From Spirochaetales bacterium (lineage in GTDB: Bacteria > Spirochaetota > Spirochaetia > Treponematales > Treponemataceae), in the NCBI GenBank assembly GCA_029098225.1, contig JAQXNX010000011.1, forward strand, positions 62,001-126,000: a DNA stretch of 64,000 nt. Direction: 5' to 3'. The translations under genes were made by a program, and so were the position numbers. The notes under the pieces were generated by a model. That model saw nothing but the letters and a program-made list of their open reading frames with translations, did no database searches and was not told the origin of the DNA. Position 1 is the first letter of the stretch. Each line of letters starts with the position of its first letter. Below are positions 61,588 through 64,000 of the stretch, piece after piece.

Positions 61588-62556
61588 ATGAGATTAGTAA
61601 AAAAATCACACATTCTGTTTTTATCTGTAACATTATTCAGTTTTATTTCCTGCGAATCAACTCCAAAATCAGAACCACAAACAAATAAATCAAATGAAGA
61701 AATTAATCAGATTATTGAAGAAATAGATCCTGCTGTTATTGAACTTGAAAATTATAAAAATTCAATCAGAAATCTTGTACTTAAAATAGAAAGTTCACCA
61801 GCTGCAGTAAATGTCAGAAAATCTTTTTCAAAGAACTTTTCGGCTTCGGTAAAAGATGAATCAGGAAGTCCTGTTTCTGACTTTTCTGTAATGGTAAAAT
61901 TTCCGGCTTCTAAAACAGAAACTGTGATTAATTACGAAACTAAGGTACTTAATACAGATGAAAACGGCCTTGTTAGTTTTACTGCTCCTCAAACCAGTTT
62001 TGCTGCAAATGAAAAAGTTATTTTCTACCCTGCTCCATGTAATGAATCTGATGAAGCACTTGAAGCCGCAATGGAAAAAGCTGTTTCTGCTGACTATCTT
62101 GTAAAATCAGATATTATTACAAAAGGCGCAGTTTTATTCATCTGGGACTTTAACGAAAAAGGAAATCCGACTAACAATTCCTATGAAATTCAATCAAAAT
62201 TCCGTACAAAAGGAATTACTCTTGTTGGTAACGGACCTGTAAGCGAAAGTAAATATATTGGAAAACCTCAGACTCTATATCGTGAAACTTATGATATAAT
62301 TGGTCCAGATGCTTACGGTTATCTTCTTTACGGAACAATTACTTTTGAACAGCCTGTAACTGCCACTGAAGATAAAACAGCTTATACCTGTATATTAAAG
62401 GCAGAAATTGATGCAATTAATATGAAAAACGGTTCAAAGATTTATTCAAAGGTTTTTACTTATAATTCTACAGGCAAAAATTATAATGAATGCGTGAATA
62501 ATGGAAAAAGTAATCTCGCTGAACTTGTCGTATCAGATATTATTTATGGATTATAA
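61588..62556 (+). CDS. Lipoprotein of unknown function
   Basis: A 322-residue lipoprotein with the lipobox FISC (Cys22). After a linker rich in S, P, E, N and Q, residues about 80-150 form a beta-rich segment (FSASVKDESGSPVSDFSVMV, LNTDENGLVSFTAP) that resembles an immunoglobulin-like or invasin-like domain, which is a tentative reading. The C-terminal half has strands such as GAVLFIWDFNEKGN and GYLLYGTITFEQP. I recognise no named family. Start ATG 61588 has GAGAG upstream. It lies 17 bp before thrC but is unrelated in function. The surface or periplasmic location is inferred from the lipobox. Confidence 0.75.
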   Translation: MRLVKKSHILFLSVTLFSFISCESTPKSEPQTNKSNEEINQIIEEIDPAVIELENYKNSIRNLVLKIESSPAAVNVRKSFSKNFSASVKDESGSPVSDFSVMVKFPASKTETVINYETKVLNTDENGLVSFTAPQTSFAANEKVIFYPAPCNESDEALEAAMEKAVSADYLVKSDIITKGAVLFIWDFNEKGNPTNNSYEIQSKFRTKGITLVGNGPVSESKYIGKPQTLYRETYDIIGPDAYGYLLYGTITFEQPVTATEDKTAYTCILKAEIDAINMKNGSKIYSKVFTYNSTGKNYNECVNNGKSNLAELVVSDIIYGL

Positions 62557-62573
62557 AAAAAGGACGTGAAAAA

Positions 62574-63986
62574 ATGATTTACACAGACACAAGAGATAAA
62601 AATGTAAAAGTAAATTTTCAGACTGCCGTAATGGGTGGAATGAATCAGGCAACAGGAGGTCTTTATATTCCTGTTGAATTTCCTAAACTTGATCCTTCGT
62701 TAATTAATAAAGATCCGGCTCCTTCATTCCGTGATGTTGCTTTTAATATGGCAAAACCATATGTTGATGGAGAAATTCCGGATAACGATCTTGCAGCCTT
62801 AATTGCAGACGCTTATCCATTCCAGCCAAAAGTTGTTCCTCTTGATGCAATTTCTTATGCAATGGAACTTTTTCACGGTCCAACCTGTGCATTTAAGGAT
62901 TTTGGTGCCCGCTTTATGGCACGAACAATGTCATACTTTAACAGAAACGAAGATACTCCGCTTCATATTTTAGTTGCAACTTCTGGAGATACAGGAAGTG
63001 CTGTAGGAAGTGCTTTCCATGGTGTTCCGGGGCTTGATGTTACAATTTTATATCCGGATGGAAAAATCAGTCCGCTTCAGGAAAAACAGCTTTCTACATT
63101 TACAGGAAACGTTCGCGCTTTAAAGGTTAAAGGAACTTTTGATGATTGTCAGAAGCTTGTAAAAACTGCATTTACTGATACTGATCTTCGCGGAAAACTT
63201 CGACTTTCTTCTGCTAATTCAATTAATATTGCACGTCTTCTTCCACAGAGTTTTTATTATATGTATAGTGCATTAACTGTACGCAACAGAACTCCAATGG
63301 ATAATAAAATGACAAATCCCGCAATCATTATGATTGTTCCTTCCGGCAACTTTGGAAATCTTACATCCGGACTTATTGCCCGTGAAATGGGTGCTCCAAT
63401 TACTGGTTTTGTTGCTGCAACAAATACAAATAAAACTATTCCTGACTGGATTGCAACCGGAGATTATAAGGCTCGTGCTTCTGTAGAAACCTATGCAAAT
63501 GCTATGGACGTTGGTGCACCAAGCAATTATGAAAGAATTCAGGCTATGTATTCACTTGAAGAAGTTAGACATTTGTTCGGCTCTTACTGGCTTGATAATG
63601 AAGGAATTAAATCAGCCATCAAGAGTTGTAACGACAAGACCGGCTATATTATTGATCCACATGGAGCAATCGGCTGGCAGGCTTGGGATGACATTCGCAG
63701 CGGAAAAATGGAAAATCTTGTTGCTGGAAATAAGAATGATTATAACAATCCAGGACTTACACCAAATATTCCAGACTGGGCAAATGAAGTTATAAATAAA
63801 AATGCAGTTGGAATTATATTGGAAACAGCTTCTCCTGCAAAGTTTGGTCAGATTGTAAAAGATTCTATTGGAAAAGAACCTCCAATGCCGGATAGACTTG
63901 AGGCTGTTATGCGTTTACCAGATAACGCTATTCCTATGGAAAATGATTATAATTTATTTAAAGACTGGCTTATTGCAAATCTTTAG
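62574..63986 (+). CDS. thrC: Threonine synthase
   Basis: A 470-residue PLP enzyme that converts phosphohomoserine to threonine. The PLP lysine is Lys108 in HGPTCAFKDFGARFMA. The phosphate-binding segment is VATSGDTGSAVGSAF, and VPSGNFGNLTSGLIA is the second family signature. The N-terminus YTDTRDKNVKVNFQTAV and the overall length match the long E. coli-type enzyme (fold-type II PLP family). A ribosome site AAAGGACG lies 9 nt before the ATG. The stop is TAG at 63984-63986, so the gene is complete, and the last 14 bases show no terminator. Confidence 0.95.
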   Translation: MIYTDTRDKNVKVNFQTAVMGGMNQATGGLYIPVEFPKLDPSLINKDPAPSFRDVAFNMAKPYVDGEIPDNDLAALIADAYPFQPKVVPLDAISYAMELFHGPTCAFKDFGARFMARTMSYFNRNEDTPLHILVATSGDTGSAVGSAFHGVPGLDVTILYPDGKISPLQEKQLSTFTGNVRALKVKGTFDDCQKLVKTAFTDTDLRGKLRLSSANSINIARLLPQSFYYMYSALTVRNRTPMDNKMTNPAIIMIVPSGNFGNLTSGLIAREMGAPITGFVAATNTNKTIPDWIATGDYKARASVETYANAMDVGAPSNYERIQAMYSLEEVRHLFGSYWLDNEGIKSAIKSCNDKTGYIIDPHGAIGWQAWDDIRSGKMENLVAGNKNDYNNPGLTPNIPDWANEVINKNAVGIILETASPAKFGQIVKDSIGKEPPMPDRLEAVMRLPDNAIPMENDYNLFKDWLIANL

Positions 63987-64000
63987 AAATTCATTTTACA

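Noticed and set aside
1..64000. CRISPR array, prophage, transposase, toxin-antitoxin or restriction system
   Set aside because: I found no spaced direct repeats of array type and no recognisable proteins of these classes.

Overview
The window looks like chromosomal DNA of a low-GC (roughly one third G+C) spirochaete of the Treponema type. This is inferred from protein character and gene order: a rodA-mrdA-mreDCB block in one operon, a zinc-ribbon coiled-coil protein beside rpoD-dnaG, many lipoproteins with an F-S-C or A-G-C type lipobox, Gld-type ABC genes, a membrane-anchored PilZ protein and a UgpABCE-type importer. I see no phage, transposase, CRISPR array or plasmid gene, so this is mostly core genome with compact operons. 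Species cannot be fixed by eye.

Layout. 1-323: end of mfd (+). 471-6144: cell-shape operon on the minus strand (mreB, mreC, mreD, mrdA, rodA), with a promoter at 6189-6217. 6230-8573: a TPR membrane protein, RNase P RNA and a zinc-ribbon coiled-coil protein. 8664-14560: rpoD, dnaG, mltG, a 63-aa protein and a metallo-beta-lactamase-fold hydrolase (all minus). 14577-14825: tRNA-Thr and tRNA-Tyr with promoter and terminator. 14834-17497: glycogen synthase, chorismate mutase and a membrane protein with a faint SPFH look. 17539-19313 (+): small membrane protein and CCA-adding enzyme. 19348-20929 (-): MATE exporter and a small protein. 20981-25839 (+): MoxR ATPase, DUF58 protein, membrane protein and an ATP-grasp ligase. 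25802-34427 (-): an FAH-like protein, FemAB-type aminoacyltransferase, lipoprotein, a 980-aa anchored propeller protein and metG. 34827-36116 (+): a secreted unknown. 36152-40229 (-): sugar or glycerol-phosphate ABC importer with a candidate operator. 40372-41718 (+): folC. 41715-49208 (-): two pseudouridine synthases, a secreted unknown, yggS, rsmA, a ComEC-core protein, a helical-repeat protein and a YcgR-like PilZ protein. 49253-49915 (+): CPBP protease. 49885-54660 (-): DUF4340, GldF-GldG fusion, ABC ATPase and RNase Z. 55008-57062 (+): DUF3298 lipoprotein, a cysteine-less HMA-like protein and a 2-hydroxyacid dehydrogenase. 57127-61480 (-): cation efflux protein, GH31 glycosidase and alanine racemase. 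61588-63986 (+): lipoprotein and threonine synthase.

Genes that work together: RodA/PBP2/MreBCD build the elongation complex; MltG, Alr and the FemAB-like enzyme also act on peptidoglycan. RpoD and DnaG form the usual macromolecular-synthesis pair. MoxR, DUF58 and the following membrane protein form a classic trio, here extended by an ATP-grasp enzyme. The Gld-type ABC genes form one exporter-like unit.

The most interesting signals are not in the proteins. (1) At least six genes, including two divergent pairs, have a recognisable -10 box 7-11 nt before the start codon and no Shine-Dalgarno sequence, so they look leaderless or nearly so. (2) The only two intergenic gaps above 300 bp (34428-34826 and 54661-55007) share an 18-nt perfect inverted match and a second similar segment, and each contains a long nested hairpin upstream of a secreted-protein gene; this suggests an uncharacterised dispersed palindromic element. 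(3) The RNase P RNA has an extra base in its conserved GAGGAAAGTCC segment, and a downstream gene starts within about 20 nt of its 3' end.
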